Assembly: GCA_018333075.1 (NCBI GenBank)
Contig: BORH01000006.1
Coordinates: 1-64,000 of the forward strand
Reading direction: 5' to 3'
Length of the DNA stretch: 64,000 bases
DNA from: Heyndrickxia sporothermodurans
GTDB lineage: Bacteria > Bacillota > Bacilli > Bacillales > Bacillaceae_C
The notes under the pieces were generated by a model. It was not told the DNA's origin. It saw only the letters and a program-made list of their open reading frames with translations, and ran no database searches. Shown here in pieces: positions 51,200 to 59,065 of this stretch. Positions within the stretch are counted from its first letter, which is position 1, and every line of letters starts with the position of its first letter. The position numbers and the translations under genes are program-made.

Positions 51200-51835
51200 A
51201 CCATTGAGGGACTTTCGTTACCCTTTTTCCGCGTTTTTCTTTTTTTCGGGCAACAATCATGGGCTTTCGTTCCCTTTTTTCCGAGTCTTCCTCTCTTTCG
51301 GGCAACAATCATGGGCTTTCGTTCCCTTTTTTCCAAGTCTTCCTCTCTTTTGGGCAACAATCATGGGCTTTCGTTCCCTTTTTTCCGGCTTTTCCTCTTT
51401 TTCGGGCAACAATCATGGGCTTTCGTTCCCTTTTTTCCAAGTCTTCCTCTCTTTCGGGCAACAATCATGGGCTTTCGTTCCCTTTTTTCCGGCTTTTCCT
51501 CTTTTTCGGGCAACAATCATGGACTTTCGTTCCCTTTTTTCCGAGTCTTCCTCTTTTTCGGGCAATAAAGACAGACTTTCGTTCCCTTTTTTCCGGCTTT
51601 TCCTCTTTTTCGGGCAACAATCATGGGCTTTCGTTCCCTTTTTTCCGGGTCTTCCTCTTTTTCGGGCAACAAAGACAGGCTTTCGTTCCCTTTTTTCCGG
51701 CTTTTCCTCTTTTTCGGGCAACAATCATGGGCTTTCGTTCCCTTTTTTCCGAGTCTTCCTCTCTTTCGGGCAACAAAGACAGACTTTCGTTACCCTTTTT
51801 CCTATTATCCTTCTCATTTGGGCACTAAAGATGAA
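51200..51835. repeat. 52-bp minisatellite of about 11-12 units
   Basis: GGGCAACAATCATGGGCTTT recurs exactly every 52 bases from 51248 (51248, 51300, 51352, 51404, 51456 and onward), each followed by CGTTCCCTTTTTTCC and a variable 8-10 bases (GAGTCTTCC, AAGTCTTCC, GGCTTTTCC) and CTCTTTTTC. Two unit types alternate in part, and AATCATGGG is replaced by AAGACAGAC or AAGACAGGC in some units. Because 52 is not a multiple of three and stops are absent, all three frames stay open (and two on the other strand) although nothing suggests translation. The array lies between the LCP terminator and the PBP3 terminator. Confidence 0.9.
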
Positions 51836-51906
51836 CTCTGATTTGCTCTAAGAAACCAATGATGACACTATCTTCTAATTTTCTTGTTTTATCTTTGAAT
51901 CAACGC

Positions 51907-51941
51907 AAACAAGGAACCAAAAAAACTGGTTCCTTGTTTCT
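51907..51941 (-). terminator. Terminator after the PBP3 gene
   Basis: AAACAAGGAACCA and TGGTTCCTTGTTT arms, 13 bases each with a 7-base loop, so the stem is perfect in both directions; the T-run is best on the minus strand (TTTGCGTT) and in the loop. It is 24 bases after the PBP3 stop codon. Confidence 0.75.
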
Positions 51942-51962
51942 TACATATTTGATGCCAAGCAC

Positions 51963-53963
51963 TTATTTGAAGATATTGGCTACCTTTTGAACGACGAGCT
52001 TGCTGCCGCCACCTTTTTCGACACCTTCAATGAGGATGGAAACGAGAAGATTCTTCTTCTTCGCGTCATATGCTACGAATACTCCATTTTCTTGTCCTTT
52101 TTCATTTTTAGAGCTTTTTAGTTCAGCAGTCCCTGTTTTTCCTGCTAGTTCGACTTTTGGCAGGTTTGCTCCATGTCCGGTACCGCGGGGATCTGCTACA
52201 ACCTTACGCATCATGCCTGCAATCGATTTTGCATTTTCCGGACTGATAATATTTTTCTTCCAAATTCCACTTTTTTCTTCATCTAGTAGTATATATGGCT
52301 TAATAAGATCTCCATTATTAATAAATGGCGTATAAGCAGTTGCTAGCTGCAAAATATTGGTTAGCATTTGTCCTTGTCCATATCCGGTATCAGCAAGCAT
52401 AACACTACCATTTTTCAACGTTCCATCATTTGAAATTTGTGATTTTTTCATTGGATAAGCCAATGGGATTTCTTCATCAAAGCCAAAGCTTTTTAAACCT
52501 TTGACGAATTTGTCACCACCCATATCAAGAGCAGCCTGAGCAAAAAAGATATTATCCGAATACATCATTGCGGTTTCCATATTGACAGGACCAGATGTTT
52601 CATGAACTCGGGAAATTTTGTAATCTCCCCAGCTTTCTTTTCCCCATGTCTTTCCGCTAATTGTTTTCGTGTCATTTGCAGTCAAAGTTCCATTTTGCAA
52701 GGCTATCGCACCAGTGATTGGTTTTATTGTTGATCCAGGAGCATACGATAAAGCAAATCGGTTAATTAAAGGCTGCTTTGGATCTTTTTCAAGCTTCTTA
52801 TATTCTGCACTTGATACACCTAGAGCAAAGTCATTCGGATCAAATGAAGGGCTGCTAACTAAGGAAAGTACTTCACCATTAAGTGGGTGAATCGCAGCTG
52901 CAGTTCCCGCATTTCCCTTCATTTCATTGAAAATTTTTGTTTGTAAATCCGCATCAATAGTGACAGTGATGTTTTCTCCATTTTGAACATCTCTTTCTGC
53001 GACTAATTTTTCAGTACCATCTGGTTTCACAATGGAAATAGATTCTCCTGCTTTTCCTCGCAGTCTTTCATCAAATAGCTGTTCCAATCCTCGTTTTCCA
53101 ATCACACTGCTTTCCGTGTAGCCTTTATCCTTATGTTTTTCAAGTTCCTCTGCCGTGATCGGTCCAACATATCCAACTAAATGACCAGTTGCTTCGCCAA
53201 AGGGATATACTCTTCCTTCTATATCTTGTTTGTCCACACCTGGAATCTGGTAGAGCTTCGCTAAAAGCTCGACCTTCGTTGGAGAAATTTTCTTAATAGG
53301 AACAAATAGATTTGGTTTTACCCATGATGCATTTAATTTTTGATCAATTTCTTCTACTGACATATCTAAAATTGAAGCTAGCTGCTTCTTCACTTCGGCA
53401 TCATGACCGCCCATTTTTTCTGGTGTAATACCAATTTGGTGTACCTCACCATTTACTGCAAGCTCACTTCCATTCCGGTCGCGAATTTCTCCACGCTTCG
53501 GATTGATAGTCGCAGGCTTAATTTTATCACCCTTTTCAAGTCCAGGTAAGATTAAATCTGGTGTCCAGTCAATATACCAATTCACTTTGTCATTCTTTTC
53601 TTCTTTTTTTAGCAGGACTTTTTTACCAAATTCCACTTCGCCTGCCATCGTATTAAATGAAATATGAACAGGAATTGAAACCTTTTCTTTCTTTTTATAG
53701 TCCTCTTCTTTTAATTTTTTAAAAGAAACCTTTACATTGCTAATTTCTAGATCTTTATAAACTTTTGGGTAACGATCAACAAATTCCTCGGACTCAAAAT
53801 CTTTTTTAGCCCCCATAGAAAGGTAGTCGTTATACATTTTTTCGAAATTCTTTTTGTCCCAAAGCTTTACGTAATCATCCATTCTATCATTAGGTGAAGG
53901 CTCTTTTTCACAAGCCGCTAAAACAAAAAGTAGCATTGCCATAATAAATATAGCTTTTTTCAC
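51963..53963 (-). CDS. pbpC: Class B penicillin-binding protein, PBP3 (MecA/PbpC-like) lipoprotein
   Basis: 666 residues. Signal peptide with lipobox VLAACEKEP, so lipid-anchored at Cys18. A MecA-type N-terminal NTF2-like domain (about 30-145, DYVKLWDKKNFEKMYNDYLS), a PBP dimerisation domain (about 155-315, NPKRGEIRDRNG.. VIGKRGLEQLFDERLRG) and the transpeptidase domain. Catalytic motifs in order: PGSTIKP (Ser nucleophile), YSDNIFF (S-D-N) and LAGKTGTAEL (K-T-G-T). It cross-links peptidoglycan. The layout equals B. subtilis PbpC and staphylococcal MecA; low beta-lactam affinity is possible but not shown. GTG start behind GGGGGT. Confidence 0.92.
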   Translation of the reverse strand: MKKAIFIMAMLLFVLAACEKEPSPNDRMDDYVKLWDKKNFEKMYNDYLSMGAKKDFESEEFVDRYPKVYKDLEISNVKVSFKKLKEEDYKKKEKVSIPVHISFNTMAGEVEFGKKVLLKKEEKNDKVNWYIDWTPDLILPGLEKGDKIKPATINPKRGEIRDRNGSELAVNGEVHQIGITPEKMGGHDAEVKKQLASILDMSVEEIDQKLNASWVKPNLFVPIKKISPTKVELLAKLYQIPGVDKQDIEGRVYPFGEATGHLVGYVGPITAEELEKHKDKGYTESSVIGKRGLEQLFDERLRGKAGESISIVKPDGTEKLVAERDVQNGENITVTIDADLQTKIFNEMKGNAGTAAAIHPLNGEVLSLVSSPSFDPNDFALGVSSAEYKKLEKDPKQPLINRFALSYAPGSTIKPITGAIALQNGTLTANDTKTISGKTWGKESWGDYKISRVHETSGPVNMETAMMYSDNIFFAQAALDMGGDKFVKGLKSFGFDEEIPLAYPMKKSQISNDGTLKNGSVMLADTGYGQGQMLTNILQLATAYTPFINNGDLIKPYILLDEEKSGIWKKNIISPENAKSIAGMMRKVVADPRGTGHGANLPKVELAGKTGTAELKSSKNEKGQENGVFVAYDAKKKNLLVSILIEGVEKGGGSKLVVQKVANIFK

Positions 53964-54118
53964 AATTAGACCCCCTTATCATTGTCCTCTATTTATTATA
54001 CAAAACAATGGGGGAAGTATTCTAAGACTTTCTATGAACTTTTTGAAAAAAGGGGTACAAATTGTCGAAAAGTTTGATAGAATAATAGATAAAATAATGT
54101 TTAAAGGGGAAATAAGTT

Positions 54119-55144
54119 GTGAAAAAGACAATTGTGTCAGTTGCCGCGACCACGATTATTACTGGTGCCATCGCTTCACCATCCTTAGCAGCTACACACA
54201 AGGTAAAAAAAGGCGACTCATTGTGGACCATTGCTCAAAAATATAATACGACCGTATCCAATTTAATAGAGTGGAACCATTTGAAAAGTGATTTAATCAT
54301 GCCTAATCAAGTTTTAACTGTTTCTAAAACAGGAAAGACTGTTTCAAGTGTTTCTTCCTCAAATACCTCAACTGCAAAAACCTATAAAGTAAAAAGCGGT
54401 GACTCATTAAGTAAAATTGCTCTAATGTATAAGGTCACTGTTGACAATCTCAAAAGCTGGAACAATTTAAAATCCCATATTATTTACCCTGGTGATGTCC
54501 TAAAGGTTTCAAAATCAACGACAACCTCTTCGTCTTCCAGTTCAACACAAAAGCCAGCAACACCATCTAAGCCTACTGTCGTCCCTGAAGGATCCTACAT
54601 AGTAAAAGCAGGCGATACACTAGGAAAAATTAGCCTTGAAACAGGAATTTCAGTTGCTGAGCTAAAAAGGCTAAACAGCTTAAAATCTGATCTTATCTAT
54701 GTTGGTCAAAAACTTGTCATCAACAAAAAAACAGGATCTGCTAATCCGCCAAAAGTGGAAGCACCAACACAGGACGTACAGTTTTCTACGACAAAGTTAG
54801 TCAACACTGCTACGAAACAACTAGGCGTTCCTTATGTATGGGGTGGATCCAGTGTAACAGGTTTTGATTGCAGCGGCTTCATCTATTATGTATTTAATCA
54901 ATCTGGGGTTCGTTTACCACGTACATCAAGTGAAGGATATTTCAACCGTTCATATTATATAAAATCTCCACAAATTGGTGATCTTGTTTTCTTTGCAGGT
55001 ACATATAAAAAAGGTATTTCACATTTAGGGATATACATAGGAAACAATCAATTTATTCATGCTGGCTCTGATGGAGTGCAAATTTCTTCTCTTAACAATT
55101 CCTATTGGAAGTCCCATTTTGATAGTTTTAAAAGGTTATATTAA
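54119..55144 (+). CDS. LysM-NlpC/P60 D,L-endopeptidase (LytE/LytF/CwlS-like)
   Basis: 341 residues: signal peptide (1-26, VSVAATTIITGAIASPSLAA), three LysM repeats at about 28-70, 88-130 and 160-203 (THKVKKGDSLWTIAQKYNTT; KVKSGDSLSKIALMYKVT; IVKAGDTLGKISLETGIS) joined by Ser/Thr-rich linkers, and an NlpC/P60 domain from about 225 with the catalytic Cys in GFDCSGFIYYVF, His in SHLGIYIGNNQFIHAG. It cuts the D-Glu/meso-DAP bond of peptidoglycan. GTG start behind AAAGGGG. Promoter and a possible SigA/SigD element were not resolved. A terminator follows directly. Confidence 0.93.
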   Translation: MKKTIVSVAATTIITGAIASPSLAATHKVKKGDSLWTIAQKYNTTVSNLIEWNHLKSDLIMPNQVLTVSKTGKTVSSVSSSNTSTAKTYKVKSGDSLSKIALMYKVTVDNLKSWNNLKSHIIYPGDVLKVSKSTTTSSSSSSTQKPATPSKPTVVPEGSYIVKAGDTLGKISLETGISVAELKRLNSLKSDLIYVGQKLVINKKTGSANPPKVEAPTQDVQFSTTKLVNTATKQLGVPYVWGGSSVTGFDCSGFIYYVFNQSGVRLPRTSSEGYFNRSYYIKSPQIGDLVFFAGTYKKGISHLGIYIGNNQFIHAGSDGVQISSLNNSYWKSHFDSFKRLY

Positions 55145-55165
55145 AGAGAATAATATTGTCGGTAA

Positions 55166-55200
55166 AAAACCTGAGTTCATTCTTAAAACTCAGGTTTTAC
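55166..55200 (+). terminator. Terminator after the endopeptidase gene
   Basis: AAAACCTGAGTT and AACTCAGGTTTT arms around a 9-base loop, ending in a T-run (TTTTACTTT). It also serves the converging DinB gene. Confidence 0.8.
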
Positions 55201-55211
55201 TTTCTACCGTT

Positions 55212-55724
55212 TCATCTTTTTTGTTTGTCATATAAATATAGCCCATAATCCTGCATTACCGATATTTGTCCCAACTGTCTTAGCATGGTGGCTATATTGC
55301 CACGGTGATAGGCTCCATGGGTGACAACATGCATAATCGTTTCTGAGGTAGAGGTTTCTAATAATCCTGCATACGGATTATCAACGACAATCGTCTTGTC
55401 GAAATCTTCCTCTTTATTGAGCACTATCATGTATTTTTTAGATAAAATAGAAAAAAGCTCCCTCATTTCATCAACAGGTTTCGCCTCAATTTGCTCTTTT
55501 ATTTGTTCTACTTTTGAAAATGCGTCTCTCATACTCTTTCCCTTGATAATTTCATACCACGAATGATCTACAAAATACACATGTGATAGCACCTTTGAAA
55601 TAGAAGAAAATCCACTTTGAATATCCTTATGGTAAACCTCCTCAGGAAGCTCCTTTAAGCGGTTCATGATCACCTCATTCGCCCAAACATGGTACTTATA
55701 CATTTCTAAAACTGGATTTGTCAT
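55212..55724 (-). CDS. DinB-family protein
   Basis: 170 residues of the DinB/DUF664-type four-helix bundle: MYKYHVWANEVIMNRLKELP (H-x-W-A-N), ISKVLSHVYFVDHSWYEII (H-x-x-x-x-D-x-x-W), and VVTHGAYHRGNIATMLRQLG (H-x-x-x-H-R-G), whose three His form the metal site. It may be a thiol-dependent transferase or hydrolase; no substrate known. The endopeptidase gene converges on it. Start ATG lies behind GGGGAGAG. Confidence 0.85.
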   Translation of the reverse strand: MTNPVLEMYKYHVWANEVIMNRLKELPEEVYHKDIQSGFSSISKVLSHVYFVDHSWYEIIKGKSMRDAFSKVEQIKEQIEAKPVDEMRELFSILSKKYMIVLNKEEDFDKTIVVDNPYAGLLETSTSETIMHVVTHGAYHRGNIATMLRQLGQISVMQDYGLYLYDKQKR

Positions 55725-56104
55725 TTAGGCTCTCCCCTTTTTGATAATGAATTTGAAAATGAGTTCACAAATTCTGCAAGCCATACAAAAAGACTCCTTA
55801 ATCATATACCAGCACTTCTGGAAGATACTGTCGTTTCATGTGAAGCAAATAAACATTAATCGGGAAATATTCTAGATGGTAAAAAGGGGAGGAGATAGCA
55901 TTCATAAATACAATTATATGAAACGGATTGATCCATATTTTAATATTGTCGTTGTATGTACTTGAACGAATCAATAAAATTCAGCACTATTAAGCTTATA
56001 TTTGTCAAACCAAAAATGACTTAATATAAAAATTACTGTATTCCCTCCCTGTATGCTCAGGACTATTTCCCCTTATTCTATCACTCTTGTTAATATATTC
56101 ATGA
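55725..56104. other. Intergenic stretch without recognised gene
   Basis: No convincing frame. A few T-rich runs occur, but no clear hairpin terminator. A GGGGAGGAG sequence near 55891 precedes no good start codon. The class-I c-di-GMP riboswitch begins at its end. Confidence 0.4.
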
Positions 56105-56195
56105 ACGAAAAAGGCAAAATCATTAAAAAATGGTGACGAAAAGCTAGAGGGACTAAGGTTTCTAGGAACTATGTTTGCCAGCTATCGAAACGGAG
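56105..56195 (+). promoter_or_regulatory. Cyclic di-GMP class-I (GEMM) riboswitch
   Basis: The conserved GEMM-I elements appear in order: AAAGGCAAAA, a small stem (ATCATT-AAAA-AATGGT), TGACGAAAAGC (consensus GACGCAAAGC; one C to A change), AGGGACTAAGG, a variable stem, and TTTGCCAGCTATCGAA (G-C-C-A-G-x-T-x-x-C-G). The A and G positions thought to touch the ligand seem kept. A CGGAGGGG ribosome binding site begins where the last stem ends, 10 bases before the next start codon, so control of translation is likely. No separate expression-platform terminator is seen. Confidence 0.8.
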
Positions 56196-56204
56196 GGGAA
56201 TTAA

Positions 56205-56335
56205 ATGAATCGATTTTTAACACCTGAAGAAATGTATTTAAAAAAGCAAAGACAAAAAAAATTAATTATATTTTAATATGTGTTGTCGTAGCTGCTATTT
56301 TTTGTGCTATTCCTATATTGACATATCATATGTAA
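56205..56335 (+). pseudogene. Tiny membrane protein gene behind the riboswitch, split at an A8 run
   Basis: ATG 56205 has CGGAGGGG 7 bases upstream and reads MNRFLTPEEMYLKKQRQKKL before stopping at TAA (after IIF). The other frame gives ILICVVVAAIFCAIPILTYHM to a stop at 56335, an evident membrane helix. The two join if one A is added or removed at the A8 tract (56254-56261), yielding a protein of about 43 residues with a basic N-terminus and one helix. Whether this is a read error, decay, or slippage by the ribosome cannot be said. A terminator follows at once, so this is the only gene controlled by the riboswitch. Confidence 0.55.
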
Positions 56336-56361
56336 GAAGAGGAAATTCCCTCTTCTTTTTG
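56335..56361 (+). terminator. Terminator of the riboswitch transcription unit
   Basis: AAGAAGAGG and CCTCTTCTT arms around a 5-base loop, followed by TTT. The unit contains only the riboswitch and the tiny gene. The gap to the next promoter at 56557 shows nothing else. Confidence 0.85.
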
Positions 56362-56556
56362 TATCAATCTATTATTCCTCCTTCCTAAATCTACTAATAT
56401 CCCAATTACAAGATACTGTTTTATTCGATAAACAGAGGAACTGCTGTCAAACCTTCTCATACTTTCCCGGGAAATGTCAAACTAAGCTGAAAACAAATAA
56501 ATTGTTACATACTGACGAAGAAAAGAAAAATGCTGTTGAAAGATGCTCGAATAAAT

Positions 56557-56585
56557 TTCGACGGGATTTGAAATTGTGTTATAAT
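56557..56585 (+). promoter_or_regulatory. SigA-type promoter of the DUF2785 gene
   Basis: TTCGAC, 17-base spacer, TATAAT, followed about 95 bases later by the TTG start. Confidence 0.6.
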
Positions 56586-56681
56586 TCTAAAAATAAATAA
56601 AAAGAGGATGAAATAAATAGTCAAACTAAAAAAGGAAATATTCATTGATATGAAGATAATGGTTCAAAGGAGAATAAACAA

Positions 56682-57497
56682 TTGCTAAAAGAAAATTTAT
56701 ATAAAATAATTAATCATCAATATACATTACCTGATGGGTTAAGTGAATATGAGGCAGTTTTACAGATTGTCCAGATACTAGGTTCAACTGATCCAGAGCT
56801 GAGAGATGATTTAGGTTATCATGTTCTTTCCAAATGGTTGTTAGAAAAAAACTTTTTGAGTGCTGAACAATTAGAAGATCTTTTGTACCAAGCACTTTCA
56901 AATGAAATGCTTTTCTATCATATAGGGGAGGAAGAAAAAGATAGCGTCTTTTTACGTTCTTTTTCTGCCCTACTCATCGCTCTAATTCTGATCCGTGATA
57001 ATCGCGAGCAATTTTTAAGTGAATCTGCCTTTCGACTTGTAGTAGATAGAGTTGTATCTTATTGTCATTTAGAAAAGGATTTCCGTTCGTATGATGAAGA
57101 GAAAGGGTGGGCTCACGCACCTGCACATATTTCAGATGTCATTGATGAGTGTATGATCAATCGTTTTGTAACGGTAGATGATTGTAATAAACTTTGGCAT
57201 GGTTTACTAAGCTTACTGGAAAGAGCTCCACATGTATATGATGCCGAAGAAGATGAACGAATGGCTACCGTAGTAACCTCTATGATTGAAAAAGGCAAAG
57301 TTTCTCTCTCTACACTGGTAGATTGGCTTGAAGAAGTGTCCGTACCGGTTAGAAAAGATATTATTTCAATGAATAAACAAATAAATATGAAACATTTCAT
57401 CAGAGCGATTTTTTTCCGTTTGCATGCAAAAAACTTACTACAAGATGCTAGTCAGCAATTTATTAGCTTTGAAACAAAATTTAATCGCTTCATATAA
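56682..57497 (+). CDS. DUF2785-type protein
   Basis: 271 residues, mostly helical, with YHVLSKWLLEKNFLSAEQLEDLL, RSFSALLIALILIRDNREQFLSESAFRLVVDRVVSYC and RSYDEEKGWAHAPAHISD, the last (E-K-G-W-x-H-x-x-A-H-x-x-D) a motif that marks the DUF2785 family. Function unknown; the His/Asp set might bind a metal. TTG start behind AAAGGAGAAT. A very strong hairpin follows. Convergent with nagR. Confidence 0.85.
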   Translation: MLKENLYKIINHQYTLPDGLSEYEAVLQIVQILGSTDPELRDDLGYHVLSKWLLEKNFLSAEQLEDLLYQALSNEMLFYHIGEEEKDSVFLRSFSALLIALILIRDNREQFLSESAFRLVVDRVVSYCHLEKDFRSYDEEKGWAHAPAHISDVIDECMINRFVTVDDCNKLWHGLLSLLERAPHVYDAEEDERMATVVTSMIEKGKVSLSTLVDWLEEVSVPVRKDIISMNKQINMKHFIRAIFFRLHAKNLLQDASQQFISFETKFNRFI

Positions 57498-57546
57498 AAG
57501 TGCCTGACACCAAGGTGTCTGACACCAAGGTGTCAGGCACTTTTAT
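57498..57546. terminator. Bidirectional terminator with GTGCCTGACACC repeats
   Basis: AAAAGTGCCTGACACC and GGTGTCAGGCACTTTT arms around a loop that itself contains GGTGTCTGACACC. The GTGCCTGACACC and GGTGTCAGGCAC words are found in many Bacillus intergenic hairpins, and here the element is almost perfectly palindromic over nearly 50 bases. It lies between convergent genes. Confidence 0.8.
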
Positions 57547-58253
57547 AAATAGAATTTGAATCGGCTTCCGACGTATTGGGACCGAACGTACTCGAAGGGT
57601 GCTCCTGTTTTTAAGGTAGCAACACGCTCGATTTGAAGAATAGGTGAATCGATGGCAACATCAAGCAGCTTTGAAATACGTTTACTTGCAGCGATTGCTT
57701 CGACAGATTGCTGGCCATCACCTAATGAATAACCTTTTTTCACTTCAAGAAACTCATATAGTGAGTGTTGGACATCAGCTTCTGTTAAACCCTCTGCCAT
57801 ATAATAAGGAACAATGGATGTTTCAATAGCGATAGGAATTTGATCCCCCAATCGAATCCGCTCTATGTGATAAACATCGAAGCCTAAGGAAATTTTGAGA
57901 TTTTCAGCTTCTATTTCATTTGGTTTCCTCACAGTAAAAACCGTAATTTTACTAGATGCCTTCATTCCCCTTTGCTCCATTAATTTCGTGAAGCTCGTAA
58001 TTTCCTTTAAGGGCTGCTCAACCTTTTCATTGCTCACATAGGTTCCACTTCCACGCTTACGCATTAATATTCCCTCGTCAACAAGGCCTTGCACTGCTTG
58101 ACGAACCGTCATGCGACTTACACCAAATTGCTCGGTAAGAATGCGCTCAGAAGGAATAGCCTCCCCTTTTGCCCATTTATGCTGTTTAATATTTTCCCGA
58201 ATATGTTCTTGAATTTGATAATACATAGGAATCGGCGATTCTTTATTGATCAC
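57543..58253 (-). CDS. nagR: GntR-family regulator NagR (HutC subfamily)
   Basis: 236 residues: N-terminal winged HTH (residues 5-70, SPIPMYYQIQEHIRENIKQH.. SERILTEQFGVSRMTVRQAVQGLVDEG) and a C-terminal UTRA effector domain (about 90-232, SFTKLMEQRGMKASSKITVF..). The order nagA-nagB-nagR equals B. subtilis, where NagR (YvoA) represses nagAB and nagP and is released by glucosamine-6-phosphate or its N-acetyl form. A dre-type operator lies before nagA. GTG start behind GGGGAT. Confidence 0.93.
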   Translation of the reverse strand: MINKESPIPMYYQIQEHIRENIKQHKWAKGEAIPSERILTEQFGVSRMTVRQAVQGLVDEGILMRKRGSGTYVSNEKVEQPLKEITSFTKLMEQRGMKASSKITVFTVRKPNEIEAENLKISLGFDVYHIERIRLGDQIPIAIETSIVPYYMAEGLTEADVQHSLYEFLEVKKGYSLGDGQQSVEAIAASKRISKLLDVAIDSPILQIERVATLKTGAPFEYVRSQYVGSRFKFYL

Positions 58254-58345
58254 GTACTATCCCCTCTTTTAATAACGCTCTTAAGAATGACTTGATAACT
58301 AAATCTATATAAGGATTATAACCCTTTTTATGGAATCACTACAAT

Positions 58346-59065
58346 CTATTTTGATATTGCTTGTAGCAATGATGCTGCATCTGTATCAGCAAGGATAACA
58401 ACATCCGAATGCTTTTGTAAGATGGAAGCAGGACAGCTTTCATCCACATTCCCTTCCATCATTTGTTTCACTGCTTTCGCTTTATTTCCACCAAATGCTA
58501 ATAAAATGATTTTTTTGGCGGCCATTATGGACTGAATCCCCATTGATACAGCATGTGTTGGGACGTCTTCTTCTTTTTCAAAGAAACGTCTATTTGCTTC
58601 CCTTGTTGATTCTGTTAATTCGACAACATGTGTTAAGGAATCAAAGGAAGTTCCTGGTTCATTGAATCCAATATGTCCATTTTCACCAATTCCTAAAATC
58701 TGCACATCCACTGGATGCTTTTGCAAAACGGATTCATAATGTAAACATTCCGCTTCTAAATCCTCAGCCATCCCGTTTGGCAAAAAGGACTCTTTAAAAT
58801 TCATATGTGAAAATAATTCACTATTCATGTAATAGTGATAGCTATTTTCATCTTCTGCACTTAAACCAACATATTCATCTAAATTTACTGTAGATACTTG
58901 AGAAACATCTAGACCAGATTCACGAAACTTTTGATAAAATTTTAAAGGTGTCCCACCTGTAGCAAGACCTAGTGTACGAATACTACCATTTTTGATTCCA
59001 TCTTTAATTATATCGAATGCTTTTTCAGCTGCATCTACCGCTGTTGAATAAGTAAGTAATTTCAT
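58346..59065 (-). CDS. nagB: Glucosamine-6-phosphate deaminase
   Basis: 239 residues, the short Bacillus form. Conserved motifs: LGLATGGTPLKFY (phosphate loop), TVNLDEYVGLS (general base Asp), ILGIGENGHIGFNEPGTS (catalytic His/Glu), and THAVSMGIQSIMAAKKI. It converts glucosamine-6-phosphate to fructose-6-phosphate and ammonia. The ATG overlaps the nagA stop codon (TAATG), so the two are translationally coupled. nagR follows 92 bases later. Confidence 0.95.
   Translation of the reverse strand: MKLLTYSTAVDAAEKAFDIIKDGIKNGSIRTLGLATGGTPLKFYQKFRESGLDVSQVSTVNLDEYVGLSAEDENSYHYYMNSELFSHMNFKESFLPNGMAEDLEAECLHYESVLQKHPVDVQILGIGENGHIGFNEPGTSFDSLTHVVELTESTREANRRFFEKEEDVPTHAVSMGIQSIMAAKKIILLAFGGNKAKAVKQMMEGNVDESCPASILQKHSDVVILADTDAASLLQAISK

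Noticed and set aside
51200-51835. Possible CRISPR array
   Set aside because: The 52-base unit has no unique spacers; variants are few and repeated.
51185-51851. Three overlapping forward reading frames of 127-215 residues and two reverse frames across the 52-bp repeats
   Set aside because: They exist only because the repeat lacks stops; the repeat unit is not a multiple of three, there is no ribosome binding site, and the predicted peptides are low-complexity.
55891-55960. Possible short gene after GGGGAGGAG
   Set aside because: No start codon at a fitting distance and the frames are short.
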